Shown here piece by piece: positions 1 to 7,086 of a stretch of 13,183 bases of DNA; the stretch's first letter is position 1; each line of letters opens with the position of its first letter. The notes under the pieces are model-generated. The model had not been told where the DNA came from, ran no database searches, and saw nothing but the letters and a program-made list of their open reading frames with translations. Source of the DNA: Natrialbaceae archaeon (GTDB taxonomy: Archaea > Halobacteriota > Halobacteria > Halobacteriales > Natrialbaceae); the NCBI GenBank assembly GCA_003552325.1, contig PUKM01000118.1, forward strand, positions 1 through 13,183. The letters run 5' to 3'. The position numbers and the translations under genes were made by a program.

Positions 1-3
1 ACA

Positions 4-936
4 ATGAGTACGGCAGAGGTTTCACGAGCACACGCCTGGGTGATGGCGGCACGCCCGCAGACGTTGCCGGCAGCGGCGGCACCGGTGCTCGTGGGAACGG
101 GCCTTGCACTACACAACGACGTGTTTGCACCGATCGCTGCACTGTTCGCGTTCGTCGGGGCAGCGCTGATTCAGATCGGCACGAACTTCGCGAACGACTA
201 TTACGACGCGAAAAAAGGCGCCGATACGGACGAACGTGAAGGGTTTACCCGCGTGACACAATCGGGACTGATCCCCCCCAGCCAGGTCAAACGAGCGACT
301 ATCGTTACGTTCGCCCTGGCGATTCTCTCCGGGGTCTACCTCGTCGCCGTTGGGGGCCTCCCGATCCTCGTCATCGGGCTCGTAAGCGTTTTCTGTGGGT
401 GGGCGTACACTGGCGGCCCCTACCCACTGGGCTATCACGGTCTCGGCGACCTGTTCGTTTTCGTCTTCTTCGGGGTCGTCGCCGTTGTCGGGACCTACTA
501 CGTCCAGGCAGTCGCCCACCTCGAGGGATTTCTCACCACGGTCCCACCCGGGACGATGCCACCCGAGGCGTTCGTCGCCAGCCTGCCAATCGCGGGGATT
601 TCGACAGCGATTCTGGTCGTCAACAACGTTCGGGACCGTGAAACCGACGCTGAAACGGGGAAACGAACGTTGGCCGTCCGCCTGGGCTACTTCTGGTCCC
701 GCGTGGAGTACGCCGCCTTGCTCGTCTTGGCGTATCTCACGCCCATATGGTTCTGGCTCGGCTGGGGCTTCGAGGTGACGGTACTCCTTCCACTTCTCAC
801 ACTCCCCTACGCCGCCCTGATCACCCACACCGTCTGGACGCGGACCGACGGGAACGCCCTGAACCCTGCCCTCGAGCAAACCGGGAAGTTACTCGTGGGC
901 TACGCACTCCTGTTCGCGATTGGGGTGGCGGTCTGA
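4..936 (+). CDS. menA: 1,4-dihydroxy-2-naphthoate polyprenyltransferase MenA
   Basis: Integral membrane UbiA-superfamily prenyltransferase, 310 residues. It attaches the polyprenyl chain to 1,4-dihydroxy-2-naphthoate, giving demethylmenaquinone, the membrane-committed step of menaquinone synthesis. The N-terminal ARPQTLPAAAAPVLVGT segment (about 16-32) is typical of MenA. The first Asp-rich prenyl-diphosphate/Mg site is NDYYD at 64-68 with D74 nearby. The second is NNVRDRETD at 207-215, followed by GKRTLAVRLG. Several hydrophobic segments (about 40-60, 98-118, 120-137, 150-170, 192-207, 236-256, 258-275 and 294-310) fit the eight to nine helices of the family. The stop codon TGA shares its last A with the menC ATG, so the two are translationally coupled. 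Only three bases lie upstream in the window, so a slightly earlier start cannot be excluded. The order with menC and menE makes MenA far more likely than another UbiA enzyme. Confidence 0.93.
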   Translation: MSTAEVSRAHAWVMAARPQTLPAAAAPVLVGTGLALHNDVFAPIAALFAFVGAALIQIGTNFANDYYDAKKGADTDEREGFTRVTQSGLIPPSQVKRATIVTFALAILSGVYLVAVGGLPILVIGLVSVFCGWAYTGGPYPLGYHGLGDLFVFVFFGVVAVVGTYYVQAVAHLEGFLTTVPPGTMPPEAFVASLPIAGISTAILVVNNVRDRETDAETGKRTLAVRLGYFWSRVEYAALLVLAYLTPIWFWLGWGFEVTVLLPLLTLPYAALITHTVWTRTDGNALNPALEQTGKLLVGYALLFAIGVAV

Positions 937-1982
937 TGACGCTTTCTCTGGAGTATCGCCCGTTCGAACTGGCACTCGAGCAGCCATTCGAAACGGCACA
1001 GGGAACCATCAGCACTCGTCGAGGCTTCCTGATCCGAGCCGAGCGTGACGGCGTAATCGGCATCGGCGAGGCCACGCCGCTGGCTGGCTGGACCGAATCC
1101 GAAGCGGATTGCCGGGACGCCCTTGACCGAGCGGTCGACGCAGCACCTGCAGGCAGTGACGCCGCCCTCGAGGCCGTCGACGGCACGGCAGCCGCTCGAC
1201 ACGGCGTTGCGTTGGCCGTTGCCGATCTGTTCGCAACCCGAAGCGCTCGGCCACTGTATCAGTACCTCGGAGATGGGACTCGGACAGCCCGCGTTCCGCT
1301 GAACGCCACCCTTGGCGACGGCGACGTGGAGACGACAGTCGATGCCGCTTCCAGGGCCGTCTCCCGTGGCTTTCGGTGTTGTAAGCTCAAAGTCGGTAAG
1401 CGCCCCCTCGAGGCCGACCTCGAACGTGTCCGTCGGGTGCGATCGGCCGTCGGTGGCGACATCGAGCTCCGTGTCGACGCAAACGGAGCCTGGACGTTCG
1501 AGGAAGCCCGCCACGCTATCGACGCGTTCGCTGACGTGGACCTCGCCATCGTCGAGCAACCCCTCCCAGCGGGCGCACTCGAGGGGCATGCAGCCCTTCG
1601 AGGGTACGGCCCCAAAATTGCCCTCGATGAAGGGATTCTCGAGCACGGCGTCGATGCGATCTGTACGGCACAGGCGGCGGACGTGCTCGTCCTCAAACCG
1701 ATGGCACTGGGTGGCCTCGACGTCGCCCGCGAGGTCATCGCCTGGACGGATGAAATGGGGCTCGAGACACTCGTGACGACGACGATCGACGGCGTCGTCG
1801 CCCGCACCGCAGCCGTCCACCTCGCCGCAGCGATTCCGGACGTGCCGGCCTGTGGGCTCGCAACAGGCGACTTACTGGCAACCGATCTCGGCCCCGATCC
1901 AGTCATCATCGACAAAGGTTCGGGCGTCGTGCCACAGGCGAAGGGACTCGGGATAGGCGATCTCTGGGGTGAGCACGCGTGA
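936..1982 (+). CDS. menC: o-succinylbenzoate synthase MenC
   Basis: Enolase-superfamily enzyme, 348 residues, that dehydrates SHCHC to o-succinylbenzoate in menaquinone synthesis; cytoplasmic. The capping domain is about 1-110. The barrel carries the expected catalytic set: KLK at 150-152 (K150 and K152), metal ligands D181 (VDANGAW), E207 (VEQPL) and D231 (ALDEG), and the opposite-face lysine K254 (VLKPMALGG). The frame is open much further upstream, but that part overlaps the end of menA in another frame. The ATG at 936 gives a normal OSBS N-terminus and overlaps the menA stop by one base. The 3' end overlaps the GTG of menE by four bases. Superfamily members of this type can also act as N-acylamino-acid racemases or dipeptide epimerases, but the placement between menA and menE settles the assignment. 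Confidence 0.94.
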   Translation: MTLSLEYRPFELALEQPFETAQGTISTRRGFLIRAERDGVIGIGEATPLAGWTESEADCRDALDRAVDAAPAGSDAALEAVDGTAAARHGVALAVADLFATRSARPLYQYLGDGTRTARVPLNATLGDGDVETTVDAASRAVSRGFRCCKLKVGKRPLEADLERVRRVRSAVGGDIELRVDANGAWTFEEARHAIDAFADVDLAIVEQPLPAGALEGHAALRGYGPKIALDEGILEHGVDAICTAQAADVLVLKPMALGGLDVAREVIAWTDEMGLETLVTTTIDGVVARTAAVHLAAAIPDVPACGLATGDLLATDLGPDPVIIDKGSGVVPQAKGLGIGDLWGEHA

Positions 1983-3607
1983 TAGATACCGGCATCGAAT
2001 CCCTCGAGGGGGACCCACTGGAGCACCGGGCCGCGGCAACGCCGGATCGGGTTGTACTCGTGGACGCCGACAGGAACAGACGATGGACGGCCCGAGCACT
2101 CGACCAGTGGGTCGAGGAGTTGTCGACGGCGCTCCCTGGAGCCAACGAGCCGCTCGGGATACTCATGTCGAGTCGGCCCGCCTTCGTGCGAGTGTTCTGG
2201 GCGGCCGTGCGGACTGGCCGTCCACTCGTTCCGCTCAACGTGCGTGAAACGCCGGAGACCATCGCGAGGAAAGCGACGCGAGCAGGGGTGAGAACGATCA
2301 TCTGCGGCGGGGAAACAGCGGCGCTGACTCGAGCAGTGCGAGCGGAGGGAACGCCAGTGTGTGATGTCTACACCGTCGACGGACAGGGTGCAGAGCCACT
2401 CGAGGCGCTCGAACAGTCCGAACCGGCCGCACTAAGCGACGAACCCAAGAGAGACACACGAGCGGAGCGCGATGCATCCCCAGCGTCCGTCGAACTCGCC
2501 CCAGAGACGGCGCTCGTCCTGTTCACCTCAGGCACGACGGGCGACCCCAAAGGCGTGCGACTCACTATGTCGAATCTGCTCGCGAGTGCGACCGCGTCAG
2601 CCTTCCGGCTCGGTCTCTCGAGCGACGATCGCTGGCTCTGTTGTCTGCCGATGTATCACATGGGTGGCCTGGCACCCGCCGTCCGCTCGCTGCTGTACGG
2701 AACGACCGCGGTCATCCAACGGGAGTTCGACCCAACCGACACGGCTGCCCTGCTCGAGGACGCCGGGATTACCGGCGTATCGCTGGTGCCGACGATGCTC
2801 TCTCGTTTGCTCGAGGCCGGCTGGGAACCGCCGTCGACGCTCCGGTTCGTCCTCCTCGGCGGGGCTCCCGCGACCGAATCGGTGCTCGAGCAGGCGCTCG
2901 CGCGAAAAATACCCGTGTGCCCCACGTACGGGATGACCGAAACAGCATCACAGATCGCCACCGCCACTCCTCCCGTGCTCCGAGACCGGCCGAAAACCGT
3001 CGGTCAGCCACTTGTGGGAACTCGCGTCACCGTCGTCGATCCCTCTGGCGAGCCCGTCGAGCGGGGAACGGCCGGTGAACTCGTCGTCGACGGACCGACA
3101 GTGACCCCCGGCTACCTCGAGGCGGACACTGACGCATTTGGCCCCTACGGCCTCCACACGGGTGATCTCGGCCGGTGCGACGAGGACGGCTATCTGTGGG
3201 TCCTCGGTCGACGCAGTGACCGAATCATCAGTGGAGGTGAAAACGTCGACCCCGTCGAAGTGCAGGAGGTACTCGAGACACATCCACTGGTCGAGACAGC
3301 AGTCGTCGTGGGCATCCCAGACCCAGAGTGGGGGGAACGGGTGTCGGCACTCGTCGTGCCATCCGAGTCAGCCATCGATGATCCCCAGAGGACTGGAGAG
3401 CGCCCAGCACTCGAGCCCGAAATGCTGCGGGAACACTGTCGAACGTCATTGGCGGGGTTCAAGTGTCCGAAAACGATCGCAATGACGAACACGATCCCAC
3501 GAACGCACTCGGGAACGGTCGACCGGACAGCGGTCATCGAACACCTGACTGACGCGAAGACCGCGTCTGAACGCAGGCGCTCGCGTGGCGGGACGTCTCA
3601 ATCGTAA
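1979..3607 (+). CDS. menE: o-succinylbenzoate-CoA ligase MenE (ANL superfamily)
   Basis: ATP-dependent acyl-CoA synthetase, 542 residues, that adenylates o-succinylbenzoate and transfers it to CoA. ANL motifs appear in order: the A3 P-loop LFTSGTTGDPKG at 181-192, A5 YGMTETASQ at 317-325, A7 HTGDL at 393-397, and the A8 hinge region from about 408 to 430 with ISGGENVDP. The A10 motif reads TIPRTHSGTVDR (505-516), so the lysine normally following SG is Thr513. A weakly conserved acidic linker (about 136-175) lies before A3 and the C-terminus is a basic tail. The start is GTG at 1979, inside the menC stop (GTGA), preceded by a Shine-Dalgarno-like GGGGTGA at 1966-1972. No better in-frame start is seen. 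It is the last clear menaquinone gene of the operon. Confidence 0.92.
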   Translation: MIDTGIESLEGDPLEHRAAATPDRVVLVDADRNRRWTARALDQWVEELSTALPGANEPLGILMSSRPAFVRVFWAAVRTGRPLVPLNVRETPETIARKATRAGVRTIICGGETAALTRAVRAEGTPVCDVYTVDGQGAEPLEALEQSEPAALSDEPKRDTRAERDASPASVELAPETALVLFTSGTTGDPKGVRLTMSNLLASATASAFRLGLSSDDRWLCCLPMYHMGGLAPAVRSLLYGTTAVIQREFDPTDTAALLEDAGITGVSLVPTMLSRLLEAGWEPPSTLRFVLLGGAPATESVLEQALARKIPVCPTYGMTETASQIATATPPVLRDRPKTVGQPLVGTRVTVVDPSGEPVERGTAGELVVDGPTVTPGYLEADTDAFGPYGLHTGDLGRCDEDGYLWVLGRRSDRIISGGENVDPVEVQEVLETHPLVETAVVVGIPDPEWGERVSALVVPSESAIDDPQRTGERPALEPEMLREHCRTSLAGFKCPKTIAMTNTIPRTHSGTVDRTAVIEHLTDAKTASERRRSRGGTSQS

Positions 3608-3609
3608 CC

Positions 3610-4434
3610 ATGTGCACACTCATTCTCGCCTGGCAGGTGTTCGACGAAACACCGGTCGTTGTCGCCGCCAACCGCGACGAACGACTGGACCGACCGAGTG
3701 AACCACCACGCCAGTCCGGTGCCGATCCCGCCGTTGTCGCTCCACGGGATGAGCGTGCAGGAGGTACCTGGATTGGAATCAACGACGACGGCTGTTTCGC
3801 AGGCATCACCAACCGCTGGACCGACACCGAACTCGAAGCCACTCGTTCTCGAGGGCATCTCGTCGGAGACGCACTCACGTGTCAGTCGGTGGTGGCCGCT
3901 CGAGACCGAGTTGAGGCCGCCGTCAGTGCCGACAGCTACGACGGTTTCTCTCTCGTCGTCGCCGACGCAGCCGATGCGTTCTGCCTCGAGTGGGACGGCA
4001 CCCTTCAGACGACACGCTTCGACCCCGGTGTGCACGTCGTCGTCAACGTCGGCGTCGACGACCGGTTCTCGATACCACACTCGCGACAGGACGCCGGCAG
4101 GAAACAGGCCACGAACGCGCGAGCCGTCATGGAGGCCCTCGACCTGGAGGAAGGGGCCAATACTGCAAGCCAGGAGGTGGGGGACGCCAGCTCGGCGCGA
4201 GTAGTCTCCTGGCTCGAATCGGCGGCAAATGTGTTGGGAGATCACGAGTACGGCGTCTGTATCCACGGTGACGGCTTCGGTACGAGGTCGTCTTCGTTGA
4301 TTGCCCTCGGCGACTGCTGTGGCTATGCGTTTGCAGACGGACCACCCTGTACCACACCGTTTGAACCGATTTCCGTGTCTGCAGAGTGGTCGATGTCAGA
4401 TCGATTCATCACCAGGCTCGAAGGGCACCTTTAA
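3610..4434 (+). CDS. NRDE (TANGO2) family protein
   Basis: 274-residue cytoplasmic protein. It begins MCTLILAW, so Cys2 becomes N-terminal after methionine removal, and carries the name-giving NRDER motif at 21-25, followed by GGTWIGIN at about 54-61. This is the NRDE/TANGO2 (DUF833) family, whose fold is thought to resemble Ntn-hydrolases with the N-terminal Cys as possible nucleophile. Eukaryotic TANGO2 has been linked to haem and acyl-CoA/lipid metabolism, but no reaction is firmly established. The gene starts two bases after the menE stop, so it very probably shares the men transcript. That context suggests a role around CoA thioesters or quinone supply, which is inference. The last bases overlap a TATA-like element that may serve the next gene. 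Confidence 0.88.
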   Translation: MCTLILAWQVFDETPVVVAANRDERLDRPSEPPRQSGADPAVVAPRDERAGGTWIGINDDGCFAGITNRWTDTELEATRSRGHLVGDALTCQSVVAARDRVEAAVSADSYDGFSLVVADAADAFCLEWDGTLQTTRFDPGVHVVVNVGVDDRFSIPHSRQDAGRKQATNARAVMEALDLEEGANTASQEVGDASSARVVSWLESAANVLGDHEYGVCIHGDGFGTRSSSLIALGDCCGYAFADGPPCTTPFEPISVSAEWSMSDRFITRLEGHL

Positions 4435-4435
4435 G
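4429..4435 (+). promoter_or_regulatory. TATA-like box for the winged-helix gene
   Basis: CTTTAAG overlaps the stop codon of the NRDE gene. It would place a transcription start near 4455-4460 and give a leader of about 50 bases before the ATG at 4510. The position is inferred from spacing only. Confidence 0.35.
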
Positions 4436-4495
4436 CGCCTCCCCACCCGTGGTCATGATATGCACGTGCAGGGACCCCGAGCGGGTAGTTTCACC

Positions 4496-4500
4496 GGAGG
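4496..4500 (+). promoter_or_regulatory. Shine-Dalgarno GGAGG deciding the start at 4510
   Basis: A full GGAGG lies nine bases before the ATG at 4510. It rules out the two upstream ATGs at 4455 and 4460, which are out of frame. Most other start sites in this window lack such a site and look leaderless. Confidence 0.6.
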
Positions 4501-4509
4501 CCGATATCC

Positions 4510-4860
4510 ATGAGTGCCCCCGGAACCGACATCGAGTTGTCCGAAGACGAACGGGCTGGATTGGCGCTGGTTCGCGAAACGGGCGGTATCCACCAGAGTG
4601 ACTTTTGGAAGGAACTCGACGTGTCCTCCCGAAAAGGCAGTCGAATCGTCGAATCGCTCGTCGAATTGGAACTGGTCGACCGCGAGGAAACCGTCTACGC
4701 TGGTCACAACACCTATTATATCACCCCAACCGCTCGAGACCTCGATTTCACCCTGTTGATGGCCGGAGACATGCTCTCGCCGTTCATCGGTGAAGAGGAA
4801 GTCGACCCCAACAGTGACGCCTTCTCCCAGTGGATTATGAACCTGGCCTACCAGGAGTAA
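4510..4860 (+). CDS. small winged-helix (MarR-like) DNA-binding regulator
   Basis: 116-residue acidic protein, probably a cytoplasmic dimeric transcription regulator. Residues about 11-62 form a winged-helix pattern: a first helix (SEDERAGLALVRETGG), a helix-turn-helix with HQSDFWKELDVSSRKGSRIVESLVELELV, then a beta wing with VDREETVYAGHNTYYITPTARD. The C-terminal third is helical and may be a dimerisation element ending SQWIMNLAYQE. The start is supported by GGAGG at 4496-4500. The gene lies 75 bases after the NRDE gene on the same strand, so it could read through from the men operon or use its own promoter. No ligand-binding domain or cysteine is present, so no signal can be named. Targets are unknown. 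Confidence 0.75.
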   Translation: MSAPGTDIELSEDERAGLALVRETGGIHQSDFWKELDVSSRKGSRIVESLVELELVDREETVYAGHNTYYITPTARDLDFTLLMAGDMLSPFIGEEEVDPNSDAFSQWIMNLAYQE

Positions 4861-4877
4861 CCGACAGCGCCGTGGTG

Positions 4878-4882
4878 TTTTT
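4878..4882 (+). terminator. oligo-T terminator after the winged-helix gene
   Basis: A run of five T lies 18 bases after the stop codon, in a 75-base gap between convergent genes. Archaeal RNA polymerase can stop at such tracts without a hairpin. The run is short, so this is tentative. Confidence 0.35.
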
Positions 4883-4935
4883 CTCGAGCAAATCGACTCT
4901 CGAGTGTATCGTACACCAGATGCGCGCGTCGACAG

Positions 4936-5343
4936 TTATACCGATGGGCGTTCGATGAGTACGAACGGATCCCGTTCGCGGTTGTAATAGGGCACGTCCC
5001 CATCGATGGCGTCGATCAGACGACGATGGACCTCACGAGCGGCTCGTCCTTCGTCCGGTTTGAGGGAGTGGAGGCCCCGCATGTCGTCCCAGAAACCGCC
5101 GTCGAGCCACAGAAGCGTTTCATCGCTGGACTCGTAGACGACCTCTCCTTTTTCTGTCAACCCGTCGATTGCGAGTTGTCGGCCCGAAAGCTGGGCTCTG
5201 GCGAGGATCGCCGCGAGTTGTCGCCTCGAGACGGGGGCGTGTAGTGCGACCGCGTCTATCGTCTCGCCAAAGTAGGATTCGACGAGATCACACGCACGTG
5301 AAAACTCGTCGAACTCGACTTCAGCATCGGGTGTGATTTTCAT
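4936..5343 (-). CDS. uncharacterised 135-residue acidic protein
   Basis: I do not recognise a named family. The protein starts MKITPDAEVEFDEFSRAC, is soluble and acidic, and has no signal peptide or membrane segment. An alpha-helical first half (about 10-60) contains a possible helix-turn-helix-like stretch, APVSRRQLAAILARAQLSG at about 40-58. This is followed by a short beta-rich part (LTEKGEVVYESSDETLLWLDGG) and a final helix ending in PYYNRERDPFVLIERP. The frame stays open upstream to 5478, but that extension would contain the TATA-like box at 5389-5398 and reads as non-coding, so ATG 5343 is preferred. It is convergent with the winged-helix regulator. A small DNA- or RNA-associated role is possible, but nothing shows it directly. 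Confidence 0.7.
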   Translation of the reverse strand: MKITPDAEVEFDEFSRACDLVESYFGETIDAVALHAPVSRRQLAAILARAQLSGRQLAIDGLTEKGEVVYESSDETLLWLDGGFWDDMRGLHSLKPDEGRAAREVHRRLIDAIDGDVPYYNRERDPFVLIERPSV

Positions 5344-5664
5344 GGGGTCTCGGAGGGGTGCAACTTTGATTAGGCTTCTTATCCAATGTATATAAAGGTA
5401 TGCGCGTCGTGCCGGATCCAGGTCTTGTTGTGGGCAGATGTCCCGTCTTGCCAGCCCCGACCTGTCTACGCGCTCCACGTGGGATTGCTCGAGCGGTCGC
5501 TTCAGTGACTACTGAACCCTGCGTATGGCGTTCCCCTATTCCGCGCCCACTGGAGTCCACTCCGAACTTGGGCCGTTAACACGGCAAGGAAGCCATCAAC
5601 GGCTCCTGGACGAAGTGAGCCAACGTGATCCGCACACTGATTGAAACCGGCTCGGTCTCGAGCG
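5344..5664. other. 321-base gap between two minus-strand genes
   Basis: No convincing gene. It contains the TATA-like element at 5389-5398 and a perfect 6-bp inverted repeat TTCAGT-GACT-ACTGAA at 5501-5516. A short plus-strand frame (5400-5579) is described among the rejected items. I looked for tRNA-like arms and box C/D motifs and found nothing defensible. The length leaves room for a non-coding RNA or an eroded gene. Confidence 0.6.
5389..5398 (-). promoter_or_regulatory. TATA box for the 135-residue protein
   Basis: Read on the minus strand this is CCTTTATATA, a strong archaeal TATA box in an otherwise GC-rich gap. Its centre is about 50 bases before ATG 5343, which predicts a leader of roughly 25 bases. 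Because TATATAAAGG is nearly as good in the other direction, plus-strand transcription cannot be excluded. Confidence 0.6.
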
Positions 5665-6963
5665 TTACCGCTCGGGATGTACCGGCGCGTCGAATCCACC
5701 TCGAACGAGCGGCTTGGCGATGTGGCGACGGGCACAGGGCGGAACCTCGTACCACCCGACCTCGAGGTCACGCTCGAGTGGACGGCTCGATTTCTCCGCG
5801 GTGCTCGTTTTGCAGTCACGACACCGATAGCCCTGTCCCCGTCCCGCACTCTCCATCGTCCGATCACAGTCCGGGCAGAGAGGGGTCACACGCTCGGTTG
5901 TGACCAGCCTACGGACGGCGAACTTCTCCAGTTTGACCGTGCCCCGACTCAGTTCACCACAGACGGTGAGCCGGTCACCTGGTCTGAGCGCGCGGACCCG
6001 ATCACGGAAGCGTTTCGTGGGCTCGAACGCGGCACACGCCACCGTCTTTGACTCCTCGTGGGGACCGTCACCGACCTCGAGCCCAATCTCGAGGTCGAAA
6101 AAGACGTGCCCCCCGCGACGGGTTTCTGGCGCAGTGACCACGGTTCCATCGAGGCGATAGGCACGACCCTCCACCAGAGTGTCAGCATGTCGCAGGTGTC
6201 CGTCGGTCCCCTGATTCGTGACGAAGGTGCGGCGCTCGGCAACGGGTTCGCTCTCGATAGCACTCGAGACGCGCTTCGTCGCTTCCGAGTCGTCCCCCCG
6301 AATCCCGTGTAGGATCGGTCCGGGGGTGTGGGGAACACAGACCGTTTCGTCTTCGCCACGGTCGATGGTATCCCAGACCGTCGGGTAGGCGGTATCCGCG
6401 GCGACGCGGACACTCTCCGCATCGACCGCACGCGGGGTACCCCATCGGGACTCCTCGCGATAGGCGATCGTTTCGTACGTCCAGTCCTCCAATGCTTCCC
6501 AGGCACCGATCGCCGCGAGTGCGCCAATTCGCCCTCGACCGTTTCCGCGGCCCCAGTGACGATACCCCGTCGAGTCGGCCAGTGAGACGGCGTCCTCGAT
6601 GCTGTGGTGGTCGGTGATCGCCTCAGGCGCGAACGATGCCACGGCTTCCGGCACCTGTTCGGCCACGTGAGGGGCCACGACCAATCCAGGGTTCGTCCGG
6701 TCGTCTGCCGTCTCAGCACACCGCTCGATCACCCCTCGAGCGATGTCGAACGCTGCTTCAGGGGCCGTGTCCTCAGCGAGGTGGATCGCCAGTGCGGCGT
6801 TGCCCCGCGTTTTGTGTTTGACCGCGGGGTTTAGTCGGACGAGGAGCAATCGCTCGACGCCGTCCCCTTCACGCTCGAGCGCCGAGGCAATGCGGTGGGC
6901 GACGAAGGTGGTACACATCCCGCGTTCACGGGAGTCAGTGTCGTCCAGCCCAATGACGGTCAT
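5665..6963 (-). CDS. tiaS: tRNA(Ile2) 2-agmatinylcytidine synthetase TiaS
   Basis: 432-residue enzyme that joins agmatine to C34 of the CAU anticodon of tRNA(Ile2) using ATP, so that the tRNA reads AUA. This modification is specific to archaea. The kinase-like N-terminal part starts MTVIGLDDTDSRERGMCTT, with DDTD at 7-10, and continues with LNPAVKHKTRGNAA at 44-57. The central domain carries NQGTDGHL at 250-257. An OB-like segment follows (about 262-355, with GTVV and GHVFFDLE), then a zinc ribbon with C363/C366 and C381/C384. The length matches the family. ATG 6963 gives the conserved N-terminus; a longer TTG start at 7077 would add 38 residues of non-conserved character. It lies 123 bases after the UspA-like gene on the same strand and may be co-transcribed with it. 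Confidence 0.95.
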   Translation of the reverse strand: MTVIGLDDTDSRERGMCTTFVAHRIASALEREGDGVERLLLVRLNPAVKHKTRGNAALAIHLAEDTAPEAAFDIARGVIERCAETADDRTNPGLVVAPHVAEQVPEAVASFAPEAITDHHSIEDAVSLADSTGYRHWGRGNGRGRIGALAAIGAWEALEDWTYETIAYREESRWGTPRAVDAESVRVAADTAYPTVWDTIDRGEDETVCVPHTPGPILHGIRGDDSEATKRVSSAIESEPVAERRTFVTNQGTDGHLRHADTLVEGRAYRLDGTVVTAPETRRGGHVFFDLEIGLEVGDGPHEESKTVACAAFEPTKRFRDRVRALRPGDRLTVCGELSRGTVKLEKFAVRRLVTTERVTPLCPDCDRTMESAGRGQGYRCRDCKTSTAEKSSRPLERDLEVGWYEVPPCARRHIAKPLVRGGFDAPVHPER

Positions 6964-6978
6964 TGCAACCGATTCGAG

Positions 6979-7011
6979 CGGAACGGGTTTGCCCGTTTCG
7001 TTCGAGCGGGC
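6979..7011 (-). promoter_or_regulatory. possible alternative hairpins in the tiaS leader
   Basis: On the minus strand the central AACGGG (6992-6997) can pair with the downstream CCCGTT (6982-6987) around a four-base loop. Its overlapping CGGGC (6991-6995) can instead pair with the upstream GCCCG (7007-7011). The two stems exclude each other and lie 16 to 48 bases before the start codon. A 9-base direct repeat, TTCGAGCGG on plus, sits at 6973-6981 and 7001-7009. Function is speculative. Confidence 0.3.
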
Positions 7012-7086
7012 AACGAGTCCCTGTGGCCGGGTCTCGTCCGAGTGCGGGTACTGCGGTGCCCACCCGACGTGGTCCAATACCGATGG

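Noticed and set aside
747..935. Upstream extension of the menC frame into menA
   Set aside because: It overlaps menA coding sequence and reads as Arg/Pro-rich noise; ATG 936 gives the family N-terminus.
109..1820. Long antisense frames opposite menA and menC (109-879 and 900-1820)
   Set aside because: They mirror GC-rich codon structure of real genes and match no family; both sense genes carry full catalytic motifs.
5400..5579. 59-codon plus-strand frame starting next to the TATATAAAGG element
   Set aside because: The product is rich in Pro, Arg and Cys and poor in acidic residues, unlike haloarchaeal proteins. The TATA element is better placed for the minus-strand gene.
5639..5647. GATTGAAAC, resembling the end of a CRISPR repeat
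   Set aside because: It occurs once, with no repeated unit or spacers around it.
5665..5903. Plus-strand frame near 5625-5903
   Set aside because: It lies mostly opposite the zinc-ribbon end of tiaS and has no coding character of its own.
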